64,000 nt of DNA, taken from assembly GCF_037991315.1 (NCBI RefSeq), contig NZ_CP150300.1, positions 434,001-498,000 on the forward strand, given 5' to 3'. The notes beneath the pieces were generated by a model. The model had not been told where the DNA came from. It ran no database searches and saw only the letters and a list, made by a program, of their open reading frames with translations. This DNA is from Paenibacillus sp. FSL H8-0079 (GTDB taxonomy: Bacteria > Bacillota > Bacilli > Paenibacillales > Paenibacillaceae). How positions within the stretch are numbered: the stretch's first letter is position 1; each line of letters begins with the position of its first letter. Positions 28,053 through 35,909 of this stretch are shown here, one piece after another. Made by a program: the position numbers and the translations under genes.

Positions 28053-28192
28053 GAACGTAGTGGAGGGGACGGAATCGATTCTGAAGAAGCGAAGCGGTCG
28101 CCTTTGTCTCCAAATTTCAACAATTTAATTATTAATTAAAGAAAATATGGAGACAACAGCGATCAGAAGAACGATCCGTAACCGGAACGGCC
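28053..28192 (+). repeat. structured intergenic repeat, copy 3 of 3
   Basis: The best-preserved copy: ACGTAGTGGAGGGGACGG, ATCGATTCTGAAGAAGCG, AAGCGGTCGCC at the left, and ACAGCGATC, GAAGAACGATCCGTA, ACCGGAACGG at the right. Pairing arms are ACGGAATCG (28069-28077) with CGATCCGT (28172-28179), GGTCGC (28096-28101) with GCGATC (28159-28164), and TTGTCTCCA (28104-28112) with TGGAGACAA (28148-28156). The AT-rich tip differs completely from copies 1 and 2. It precedes pstS by about 270 bases on the same strand. Confidence 0.82.
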
Positions 28193-28338
28193 ACTCAGGG
28201 TATTAGTTACTTAATATATCTATAAGTAATTTTTTTCATGGAAATCTGGACACAATACGGATTGAAACAACGTCCGCTCCCGAGCGGCCACTTCAGCACC
28301 GAATAAATCCCAAATATTTCAAAATGATGCCGATATTT

Positions 28339-28392
28339 TTAACATTGCGTTTACAAAACACTGATTTTAAGATGACATACCGAAACTACAAT
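28339..28392 (+). promoter_or_regulatory. Pho boxes and promoter of pstS
   Basis: TTAACA (28339-28344) and TTTACA (28350-28355) are spaced exactly 11 bases apart, the pattern bound by PhoP in Bacillales (TT(A/T/C)ACA repeats). They lie just upstream of a TACAAT -10 element (28387-28392), in the position used by PhoP-activated promoters. Phosphate limitation should induce the operon. Confidence 0.75.
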
Positions 28393-28463
28393 GAGTAAAG
28401 AGTTGATGGTGAACAAACAAATTCACAAAACGCCATCACCACATTGGGGGAGGAAAACAAAAC

Positions 28464-29390
28464 ATGTTTAAAAAGTTGCCGTTTATTTTGATGACCTTAA
28501 CGTTCGTACTGGTGCTCGCTGCATGCGGATCGAAAAATGACGCTGGTACAGAGGGTGCTGCAAGCAATGGATCAGGAGAGGCTGCTACTGAGCTTAGCGG
28601 TAACATTCTGGCAGTCGGATCGACAGCATTGCTACCTCTGGTAGAACAAGCTGGACAGAAATTTATGGCAGTTGATGAATATAAGAACGTAACGGTTCAA
28701 GTTCAAGGTGGCGGTAGTGGTACTGGTTTGACACAAGTATCTGACGGACAAGCTACAATCGGTAACTCTGATGTATTTGCAGAAGAGAAGCTGGAGGACG
28801 AAGCCAAAGTAAAAGAATTGGTTGACCATCAGGTAGCAGTAGTAGCTATGGCGCCAGTTAGCAACAAAGATACAGGTGTAGAAGATTTGACGAAGCAACA
28901 ACTGATCGACATTTTCTCCGGTAAAGTAACGAACTGGAAAGACGTTGGCGGTGCGGATCAAGCAATCGTTATTGTAAACCGTCCGAGTAGTTCCGGTACT
29001 CGTGCAACTTTCGAGAAGTATGCATTGGGTGAAAAAATGGGTGATATCCAAGGTTCCATTCAAGAAGATTCTTCAGGTAACGTAAGAAAATTGGTAGCTG
29101 AAACACCAGGCGCTATTGGTTACCTGGCCTTGTCTTACCTGGATGACAGCTTGACCGTTCTGAAATACGAAGGTGTGGAAGCAACAGTTGAGAACGTGGA
29201 AGCAGGAACTTATCCAGTATGGGCTTACGAGCACATGTATACGAAAGGTACGCCAGATGCAGCAACACAAGCATTCTTGGATTACATCTTGAGTGACGAA
29301 ATTCAACAAAATGACGTGACTGAACTTGGATACATTCCAATGTCAGGTATGAAAGTAAAACGCGATGTAGCAGGTAATGTGGTTCAATAA
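28464..29390 (+). CDS. pstS: phosphate ABC transporter substrate-binding lipoprotein PstS
   Basis: A 308-residue phosphate-binding lipoprotein: lipobox VLAAC near residue 21, then a Gly/Ser/Asn linker. The mature domain has GSTALLPLVEQAG, VQGGGSGTGLTQVSDGQATIGNSDVF and NRPSSSGTRATFEKYAL, which form the phosphate site. AGGAAAAC and GGGGGAGG lie before the ATG. First gene of pstSCAB, behind Pho boxes. Confidence 0.95.
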   Translation: MFKKLPFILMTLTFVLVLAACGSKNDAGTEGAASNGSGEAATELSGNILAVGSTALLPLVEQAGQKFMAVDEYKNVTVQVQGGGSGTGLTQVSDGQATIGNSDVFAEEKLEDEAKVKELVDHQVAVVAMAPVSNKDTGVEDLTKQQLIDIFSGKVTNWKDVGGADQAIVIVNRPSSSGTRATFEKYALGEKMGDIQGSIQEDSSGNVRKLVAETPGAIGYLALSYLDDSLTVLKYEGVEATVENVEAGTYPVWAYEHMYTKGTPDAATQAFLDYILSDEIQQNDVTELGYIPMSGMKVKRDVAGNVVQ

Positions 29391-29412
29391 TCTTTGACTT
29401 GCGCATACAGCG

Positions 29413-29441
29413 AAAGAGGCGGACTTAGGTCCCGCCTCTTT
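29413..29441 (+). other. hairpin between pstS and pstC
   Basis: AAAGAGGCGG and CCGCCTCTTT form a ten-pair stem without a proper T-run. Such stems between a binding-protein gene and permease genes usually protect the upstream message or weaken read-through, giving more binding protein than permease. Confidence 0.6.
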
Positions 29442-29531
29442 ACGCGGTTTGCTCTGAAATAATCCCATATTTTGCACTAATTCTACTATAGAAGGATGGT
29501 TGTTATGGAACAGACCGAAGGGGGAACGGTA

Positions 29532-30440
29532 ATGAATAACAAGTTGAAACCGCGCCGGCCCTTAAAAGAGAAACATTATTGGGAAGAGTGGACGGGACGG
29601 ATCTATACGTCGATTTGTGTCGTTTTCCTGATCGTTGTCATGTTTTCCATTGTTTATTTTGTAGCGTCCAAGGGACTATCAACATTTTTCCAAAATGGAA
29701 TAAGCATAAGTGAATTCCTTGGTGGAAAAACATGGAATCCAACGGGGGAACCTGCTTTCTACGGGGCATTGCCGTTCATTACAGGTTCTTTCATCACAAC
29801 CTTGCTTGCAGCACTGATCGCAAGTCCGCTTGGTCTGTGTGCAGCACTCTTCATGACAGAGATTGTTCCGGGTAAAGGGAAAAAGATATTGCAACCTGCG
29901 ATTGAGCTTTTGTCTGGAATTCCGTCCGTTGTGTACGGATTTATCGGTCTGAGTGTCATCGTACCTTTGCTTCGTAGTATCTTTGGTGGAACAGGCGTCG
30001 GGATTGCAGCCGGATGTCTTGTTCTCGCTGTAATGATTCTTCCTACGGTCACAAGTATTATGGCAGATGCATTGTCCGCGTTGCCCAAAGGATTGCGTGA
30101 ATCCTCCTACGCACTGGGTGCCACTCGTTGGCAAACCATCTACCGTGTCATTATTCCAACGACTTTGCCAGCTTTGTTGACAGGTGTCGTTTTGGGTATG
30201 GCCCGTGCTTTTGGTGAGGCACTTGCTGTGCAGATGGTTATCGGTAATGCACCGCATGTTCCAACATCCTTGCTCGAATCGGCTTCAACATTAACAAGTG
30301 TAATTACACTCAGCATGGGTAACACCACGATGGGTTCTGTTCATAACAATGCACTGTGGAGTATGGCGCTTGTCCTGTTGGTGATGACATTTGTCTTCGT
30401 CATTCTGGTTCGCCTGCTTGAAAGGAGGAACCGGGTATGA
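29532..30440 (+). CDS. pstC: phosphate ABC transporter permease PstC
   Basis: A 302-residue membrane protein with six hydrophobic segments. Characteristic parts are LSGIPSVVYGFIGLSVIVPLL and the permease loop LRESSYALGATRWQTIYRVIIP. The ATG at 29532 has AAGGGGG seven bases upstream; ATGs at 29505 and 29496 are in-frame alternatives, of which 29505 also has a plausible site (GAAGGA). It overlaps pstA by four bases (ATGA at 30437). Confidence 0.93.
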   Translation: MNNKLKPRRPLKEKHYWEEWTGRIYTSICVVFLIVVMFSIVYFVASKGLSTFFQNGISISEFLGGKTWNPTGEPAFYGALPFITGSFITTLLAALIASPLGLCAALFMTEIVPGKGKKILQPAIELLSGIPSVVYGFIGLSVIVPLLRSIFGGTGVGIAAGCLVLAVMILPTVTSIMADALSALPKGLRESSYALGATRWQTIYRVIIPTTLPALLTGVVLGMARAFGEALAVQMVIGNAPHVPTSLLESASTLTSVITLSMGNTTMGSVHNNALWSMALVLLVMTFVFVILVRLLERRNRV

Positions 30441-31330
30441 AAATGAAGGCAAAAACGGTAGATAAGATTGCAACATCCGTTATCGTTGTATTGGCCCTAT
30501 TCATTGTTATTCTATTGCTCGGTCTGCTTGGATTCATCATGTATAGAGGAATTGGACATATTAGCTGGAACTTCCTGACGAGCGCACCACAGTTGCTTAA
30601 GGGTGGCGGCGGAATTGGTCCACAGCTCTTTAACTCCGTATTCTTGCTTGTTCTGACCTTGATTGTTACCATTCCACTCGGATGGGGCGGCGGAATTTAC
30701 ATGGCGGAATACGCCAAGCCAGGTAAGATTACCAGCTTCATTCGTCTGGTCGTTGAAGTATTGTCATCATTCCCATCCATCGTTATTGGTTTGTTTGGTC
30801 TCTTGCTGCTAGTCAATCAATTTGGTCTTGGTTTCTCCCTGATCTCGGGTGCCTTGGCTCTGGCGATCTTTAACTTGCCACTGATGGTACGGACAACGGA
30901 GCAGGCCTTCCGGGCCGTTCCGAAGGAACAAAAGGAAGCAGGTCTGGCGCTTGGACTGTCCAAGTGGAAGATTATCACTTCCATTCTGCTGCCTGTGGCA
31001 TTGCCGAGCTTGATTACGGGTACGATCCTGGCATCGGGCCGGATCTTCGGTGAAGCAGCCGCGCTGATGTTCACCGCAGGTATGAGTAGCCCACCATTGG
31101 ACTTTACAGATTGGAATCCGACGAGTCCAAGATCACCGCTTAATCCTTTCCGTCCGGCAGAGACACTTGCTGTCCATATCTGGAAAGTAAATAGTGAAGG
31201 CATTGGGCCAGATTCCAAAGAAGTGGCAGCAGGGGCATCCGCCGTGCTTGTCATTCTCGTGCTGGCGTTCAATCTAAGTGCACGCTGGATCGGTCGGGTT
31301 GTATTCCGCCGCATGACAGCTTCGAAATAA
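30437..31330 (+). CDS. pstA: phosphate ABC transporter permease PstA
   Basis: A 297-residue six-helix permease with VEVLSSFPSIVIGLFGLLLL and the coupling loop VPKEQKEAGLALGLSKWKIITSILLP. It is translationally coupled to pstC. AAAGGAGGAACC sits before its ATG. With PstC it forms the membrane channel of the high-affinity phosphate importer. Confidence 0.94.
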   Translation: MKMKAKTVDKIATSVIVVLALFIVILLLGLLGFIMYRGIGHISWNFLTSAPQLLKGGGGIGPQLFNSVFLLVLTLIVTIPLGWGGGIYMAEYAKPGKITSFIRLVVEVLSSFPSIVIGLFGLLLLVNQFGLGFSLISGALALAIFNLPLMVRTTEQAFRAVPKEQKEAGLALGLSKWKIITSILLPVALPSLITGTILASGRIFGEAAALMFTAGMSSPPLDFTDWNPTSPRSPLNPFRPAETLAVHIWKVNSEGIGPDSKEVAAGASAVLVILVLAFNLSARWIGRVVFRRMTASK

Positions 31331-31342
31331 GGAGGAACCAAC

Positions 31343-32098
31343 ATGGCCATACCTTTTGGTACGGAACAGTTAAGCATATATTATGGACATTTCCAGGCGG
31401 TCAAGCAGATCAGTCTGACGTTTCCTGAAGCAAGCGTAACGGCGCTTATTGGGCCGTCTGGTTGCGGTAAATCCACGTTCCTCCGGTCGCTGAACCGGAT
31501 GAATGATGAGATCGCGGGTTCCCGCACAGAGGGACATATCTGGATGGACGGTAACGATCTGAATGAGCCTGGAACTGATGTAATCAAGCTTCGTCAGAAG
31601 ATTGGCATGGTATGGCAGAAGCCGAACCCTTTTCATAAGTCCATCTACAACAATATCGCGTTTGGCCCCCGCTACCGTGGTACGAAGAGTAAGAAGGCAC
31701 TGGATGAAATTGTGGAAAAAAGCTTGCGCCGTGCTGCGCTCTGGGACGAAGTGAAAGACAGACTGCATGAGTCAGCTCTGTCTCTCTCCGGCGGACAACA
31801 ACAACGTCTGTGTATCGCTCGCGCTTTGTCTGTTGACCCGCAGATTCTGCTGCTCGATGAGCCGGCATCTGCACTTGACCCGGTATCTACGGGTAAAGTT
31901 GAGGAATTGATTACCGAGCTTAAGAAAGATCTGCGGATCGTCATTGTTACCCATAATATGCAGCAGGCGGCACGCATCTCGGATTACACGGCATATTTCT
32001 ATCTGGGCACCATGGTTGAGCACGGGGATACGGAGCACATTTTCACGAACCCGGACAATCGTCTGACGCAAGAATACATTATGGGTCGTTTCGGTTAA
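31343..32098 (+). CDS. pstB: phosphate ABC transporter ATPase PstB
   Basis: A 251-residue ATPase: Walker [10 protein letters not shown], the PstB-typical [30 protein letters not shown], signature LSGGQQQR, Walker [13 protein letters not shown] and [31 protein letters not shown] precedes the ATG, 12 bases after pstA. The usual following phoU is absent here; a terminator follows. Confidence 0.96.
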   Translation: MAIPFGTEQLSIYYGHFQAVKQISLTFPEASVTALIGPSGCGKSTFLRSLNRMNDEIAGSRTEGHIWMDGNDLNEPGTDVIKLRQKIGMVWQKPNPFHKSIYNNIAFGPRYRGTKSKKALDEIVEKSLRRAALWDEVKDRLHESALSLSGGQQQRLCIARALSVDPQILLLDEPASALDPVSTGKVEELITELKKDLRIVIVTHNMQQAARISDYTAYFYLGTMVEHGDTEHIFTNPDNRLTQEYIMGRFG

Positions 32099-32163
32099 TT
32101 GGATCATGGAGTGTCACATAGAGCAACAGACAGAGAGATAGAGAAATAATAGAGACAAAAGAA

Positions 32164-32207
32164 AGCACAATGCCTGAACGGTTGTTCGGGGGTTGTGCTT
32201 TTTTTAT
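32164..32207 (+). terminator. terminator of the pst operon
   Basis: AGCACAA-CC-GAAC, loop GGTT, GTTCGG-TTGTGCT followed by seven T. It closes pstSCAB about 65 bases after pstB. Confidence 0.85.
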
Positions 32208-32297
32208 TTATAATTTTAGTGGGATTTTCTGTATGCCAGATAAACATTATGCTACGATATTTAATATAAAGAGAGCGTTTACATAACTTCAAAGGAG

Positions 32298-33353
32298 ATG
32301 ATGATAATCACTACGGATCAGACGTCTTACGACCCTATGGCAGCTCAGATTATACAGAACTATAACATGGAGAAACCTGTCGTTTCCTATATTCGCCACA
32401 ATGAGAATCTGACGTATCATGTCGATGATGAAGCAAGTGGGCAGAAGTATCTGCTACGTATCCATCAAGCCGCATATGCAAGTATGACAGGCATTCAGCA
32501 TACGCTTCCTGCACTGGAGGCGGAGATGAACCTGCTTCATGAATTAAACGCAACGACAACATTGCGCGTGCAGCATCCGGTACGCAATGTGTCGGGAGAC
32601 TGGGTCACGGTATGGACAAGTGAAGCGGGTAAAGAAATCTGCTGTACCGTACTAGAGTGGATTGAGGGCAGGGACATCCAGCAGGGAGAACGCCTGACAA
32701 CAGAGCAAATCTATGACCTAGGTGTCCAACTGCAGATGCTTCATCAATATGGACGTGTACAGGTGGAAGGCAACGATCATCAGCGGACAGGAAGAGAGAT
32801 GAGCCAGCTAGATCGAACGAAGGTACGGCCGGCATATGGCAACACCCATGAGAATTTGGTCATGCTAGGGCAGTTGGAGGAAGGCGTCCGACTTGGGATT
32901 TTTACAACGGAAGACTTTGATCTGCTTCGAGAGACGTTCGAGAACATTAATGAGCAGCTGGAAACATACCCGCACGATGAAAAGACACGGGGAGTTATTC
33001 ATGGGGATATTACGCGCAACAATCTGCTGATAACGGATGAGGGGATTTCCATGATTGATTTTTGTCTACACGGTTATGGTTATTATCTTTTCGATGCCGG
33101 AGGGGCAGCGCTGATGTTCAATCGGGAGGAACGTGACATATTTTTATCCGGTTACACGAAACAGATCGCACCACTGACAGATCGTGATATCCGATTAATG
33201 GAAGGGTTTATGTTGATCTTTACGCTGGGTTATTATGCCTTTCAGATGGCAAATGAATCGAGACATGAATGGATGAAAGATCGCATGCCGAAGTTATGCA
33301 GCAAGTATTGCAGACCTTATGTACAGAGCGAGAGTATTTTCTATGAACTGTGA
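32298..33353 (+). CDS. aminoglycoside phosphotransferase-fold kinase
   Basis: A 351-residue APH/ChoK-superfamily kinase. It has the N-lobe LTYHVDDEASGQKYLLRIH (strand with the ATP-contacting Lys/Arg), the catalytic loop GVIHGDITRNNLLI and the metal-binding SMIDFCLHGYGYYLFDAGG. It resembles homoserine-kinase-type and stress kinases (SrkA/YihE-like) rather than true drug-resistance enzymes. AAAGGAG abuts the first ATG (32298), and the second ATG (32301) is only three bases further, an unusually short spacing, so the start is uncertain. Substrate unknown. Confidence 0.82.
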   Translation: MMIITTDQTSYDPMAAQIIQNYNMEKPVVSYIRHNENLTYHVDDEASGQKYLLRIHQAAYASMTGIQHTLPALEAEMNLLHELNATTTLRVQHPVRNVSGDWVTVWTSEAGKEICCTVLEWIEGRDIQQGERLTTEQIYDLGVQLQMLHQYGRVQVEGNDHQRTGREMSQLDRTKVRPAYGNTHENLVMLGQLEEGVRLGIFTTEDFDLLRETFENINEQLETYPHDEKTRGVIHGDITRNNLLITDEGISMIDFCLHGYGYYLFDAGGAALMFNREERDIFLSGYTKQIAPLTDRDIRLMEGFMLIFTLGYYAFQMANESRHEWMKDRMPKLCSKYCRPYVQSESIFYEL

Positions 33354-33497
33354 ATTATAGTCCAGATGTACAGATCCAGATGGGCTACTGAGCAGTGTGG
33401 TTTGAAGAATATGGTTGCAGAATACCCGAACGTTTTCGTGGACAACATCATAAATAGTAGTAAGCACATCATGGCATTCATTGAAGGAAAACAGAAA

Positions 33498-33525
33498 TGA
33501 GCTTTTCTATAAGCTCTTTTTAACG
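33498..33525 (+). terminator. terminator of the APH-fold kinase gene
   Basis: GAGCTT, loop, AAGCTC followed by TTTTT. It is about 145 bases after the stop codon; the intervening stretch holds nothing recognisable. Confidence 0.65.
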
Positions 33526-33716
33526 CATTAATGTAATGAAATCTGACAAAATATTCTGGTTATTATCGGTTCAATCGAAAATGAAGGAAATATACCCAAG
33601 GAAATCGTTAAGTTTGTTGACACTGATCTTCCGGTCGATTAATCTTAATGAAGAAGAAATCAACGACTTCCATCACTGTTCTGACATAAGCTCAGAATGG
33701 TTCCATACAGCGGATG

Positions 33717-33972
33717 ATAACGAGCGGGAGAGACCTGATCAGCCGAGTCAAATGGCTAGTTTTCAGGCACCGAAGGAGCAAGCTGCTGCGCACCCGGCGC
33801 AGTGGTTAATCTCTCAGGTAAATGTACCATCGTTGGACGCAACTCTGGAGAGTGCGCGAACTTGCGCCACCCAAGGGGTATATGATCAGTCAGTCCGGTG
33901 ACTTGTCTGTAATCACAGGCAAGTACCTTGTCGTGAGACACTCCTGATCGTGAAACTCTCAGGTATCGAGGA
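33717..33972 (+). promoter_or_regulatory. tandem glycine riboswitch
   Basis: Aptamer 1 (about 33717-33835) shows GCGGGAGAGACC, GGCACCGAAGGAGCAAGC, ATCTCTCAGGTA and the tail GTTGGACG. Aptamer 2 (about 33836-33972) shows ACTCTGGAGAG, GCGCCACCCAAGGGGTA, AAACTCTCAGGTA and GAGGACAGAG. These are the conserved blocks of the cooperative two-aptamer glycine riboswitch. It controls the L-serine dehydratase operon that follows. Confidence 0.95.
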
Positions 33973-34009
33973 CAGAGAGAGGGCCTGAGGCCTTCTTCTG
34001 TCCTTTTTT
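33969..34009 (+). terminator. riboswitch terminator before sdaAB
   Basis: GGACAGA-AGGGCC, loop TGA, GGCCTTC-CTGTCC, then TTTTTT. Its left arm is the conserved GGACAGAG tail of aptamer 2, so ligand binding would compete with terminator formation, consistent with an ON switch (inference). Confidence 0.88.
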
Positions 34010-34089
34010 GATGTCATCATTCAGTGAATAAGGAACAATATGGATGATATTCTGGATGGAAATGACGAATACAATTGGAGGGTTACAAG

Positions 34090-34779
34090 GTGCGATTTAA
34101 AGATGTTTTTTCAATTATTGGTCCGTCCATGACGGGACCTTCAAGTTCACATACAGCTGGAGCAGCAAGATTAGGGAGAATTGCTCGCCAGTGGCTTGGT
34201 TGCACGCCGGATCGGGCGCGACTGACGTTGTACGGTTCATTTGCAGATACGTATCAGGGGCACGGCACGGATCTGGCATTGATCGGCGGTCTGCTGGACT
34301 ATGTCACAGACGATCCGCGTATCCCTGATGCAGAACAATACGCAGAAGAAGCGGGCATGGAGGTTGAGTTTTATACAAGCGGCCTGCCTGCTCCTCATCC
34401 AAATACCGTCAAGATTGAGTTATGGCATGGCGAACGTGCCTGCTCATTGATCGGCGCATCTATTGGTGGTGGTAGTGTATCGGTACATGCGATGAATGAT
34501 TTTCGTGTCCAGATTAGTGGTGAATTCCCTACACTCGTTCTGCGACATGCAGACAAAGCGGGCGTGCTCGCATCAGTGACGTCCACGATCAGCTCATCAG
34601 GGGTTAACATTGGCTATATGCAGGTGGACCGGAAAGCCCGAGATGGCGAAGCACTGACTGCAATGGAGATGGACGGCGTGCCGAATCCGGATATGCTGAA
34701 GCGTCTGCGTTCGCTCGACCATGTACTGGACATTCGTGTCATTGATTTGAAGAGAGGAGTTGATTCGGATGCGCTTTAA
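34090..34779 (+). CDS. sdaAB: L-serine dehydratase, iron-sulfur type, beta subunit
   Basis: A 229-residue beta subunit: FSIIGPSMTGPSSSHTAGAARLG, GHGTDLALIGGLL and GASIGGGSV in the main domain, and a C-terminal ACT domain (LVLRHADKAGVLASVTSTIS) that likely senses serine. The start is the GTG at 34090 with GGAGGG seven bases upstream; the TTG at 34075 precedes that site. It overlaps sdaAA by 11 bases. The enzyme turns L-serine into pyruvate and ammonia in the cytoplasm. Confidence 0.94.
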   Translation: MRFKDVFSIIGPSMTGPSSSHTAGAARLGRIARQWLGCTPDRARLTLYGSFADTYQGHGTDLALIGGLLDYVTDDPRIPDAEQYAEEAGMEVEFYTSGLPAPHPNTVKIELWHGERACSLIGASIGGGSVSVHAMNDFRVQISGEFPTLVLRHADKAGVLASVTSTISSSGVNIGYMQVDRKARDGEALTAMEMDGVPNPDMLKRLRSLDHVLDIRVIDLKRGVDSDAL

Positions 34780-35740
34780 ACATTTGCATGAACTGAATAC
34801 GATCTGTACAGCGGAATCCAAAACCATTGCTCAGCTAATGATCGAGGAGCAGGTTCAGGAGACCAATACGCCGGAAGCGGATGTTGTGCAGCAGATGTCT
34901 GAATATTATCAAGTGATGAAGGAAGCGGTACGCAAAGGGTTAATGGAAGACACCACTTCACGCAGTGGATTAACGGGTGGAGACGGCAAAAAAATGGCCG
35001 AGTACATTCGCAAGGGTGAGACATGTTCTGGTGATGCTTCTGCACTTGCGATGGCGTATGCCCTGTGTGTATCTGAAGTGAATGCTTCCATGGGTCGCAT
35101 CGTGGCAACACCAACAGCTGGTTCTTGCGGGATTATCCCTGGTGTGTTTATCAGTTCACAGGAGCGGTTTGGCTGGACGGACGAACACTTGGTGAACGGG
35201 TTGTTTTGTGCGGGAGCGATTGGTTATGTCATTGCTAACAATTCGTTTATCTCCGGGGCCGAGGGTGGTTGTCAGGCGGAAGTGGGTTCCGCGATTGGTA
35301 TGGCTGCGGGTGCCATGGTTGAGCTGCGTGGAGGTACACCGGAGCAGGTCGTTCATGCCGTTGGCTTGGCGTTAAAAAATACACTGGGCCTGATCTGCGA
35401 TCCGGTTGCAGGCCTCGTTGAAATTCCGTGCATCGTCCGTAATGGACTAGGTGCAGTCACCGCGCTGGCTGCGGCCGACATGGCATTGGCCGGAGTGCGT
35501 AGTGCCATTCCGTCAGACGAAGTCATCGACGTCATGCTGGAAGTGGGTAGTGCGATGCCGAGCCGTCACCGGGAGACTGCCCAAGGTGGACTGGCTCAGA
35601 CGCCAACAGGCCGCAAAATGATGCAGAAACTGGCTAAACCGAAGGCAAAGCGTGCAGAGCCAGATACGGAGACACAGGGTTCTAACACAACTGACGCAAA
35701 CACAACGGTAAGTGAGGCGGACACGGATTCTCAAGGTTAA
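34769..35740 (+). CDS. sdaAA: L-serine dehydratase, iron-sulfur type, alpha subunit
   Basis: A 323-residue alpha subunit with the cluster-binding cysteines in PTAGSCGIIPG and GLICDPVAGLVEIPCIVRNG and the catalytic region RHRETAQGGLAQTPTGRKM. The ATG at 34769 has GGAG nine bases upstream and lies within the end of sdaAB. After the normal C-terminus there is a 35-residue Lys then Thr/Asp/Ser-rich tail, unusual for the family and probably disordered. Confidence 0.94.
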   Translation: MRFKHLHELNTICTAESKTIAQLMIEEQVQETNTPEADVVQQMSEYYQVMKEAVRKGLMEDTTSRSGLTGGDGKKMAEYIRKGETCSGDASALAMAYALCVSEVNASMGRIVATPTAGSCGIIPGVFISSQERFGWTDEHLVNGLFCAGAIGYVIANNSFISGAEGGCQAEVGSAIGMAAGAMVELRGGTPEQVVHAVGLALKNTLGLICDPVAGLVEIPCIVRNGLGAVTALAAADMALAGVRSAIPSDEVIDVMLEVGSAMPSRHRETAQGGLAQTPTGRKMMQKLAKPKAKRAEPDTETQGSNTTDANTTVSEADTDSQG

Positions 35741-35802
35741 TCTGAAAACAAGTCCTTCCGAATAAACGAGTCAGTGACCTTATGCATAACGGAAAATACA
35801 CC

Positions 35803-35853
35803 AAATAAGCGTCCGCAACCCTGGAATCCAGGTCTGCAGGACGCTTATTTTGT
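35803..35853. terminator. bidirectional terminator between sdaAA and the amylase gene
   Basis: AAATAAGCGTCC..GC..CC-TGG and CCAGG..GC..GGACGCTTATTTT form a long interrupted stem flanked by A and T tracts, serving the two convergent genes. Confidence 0.85.
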
Positions 35854-35909
35854 TGTTGCTAGGTGAAGCTAAGCTGGATTCTTTAAATGTGACCCTAGAT
35901 GTATGCGTA

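Noticed and set aside
33536..33901. A 121-codon plus-strand frame
   Set aside because: It lies across the first half of the tandem glycine riboswitch; the conserved aptamer blocks explain the sequence and the frame has no ribosome site.
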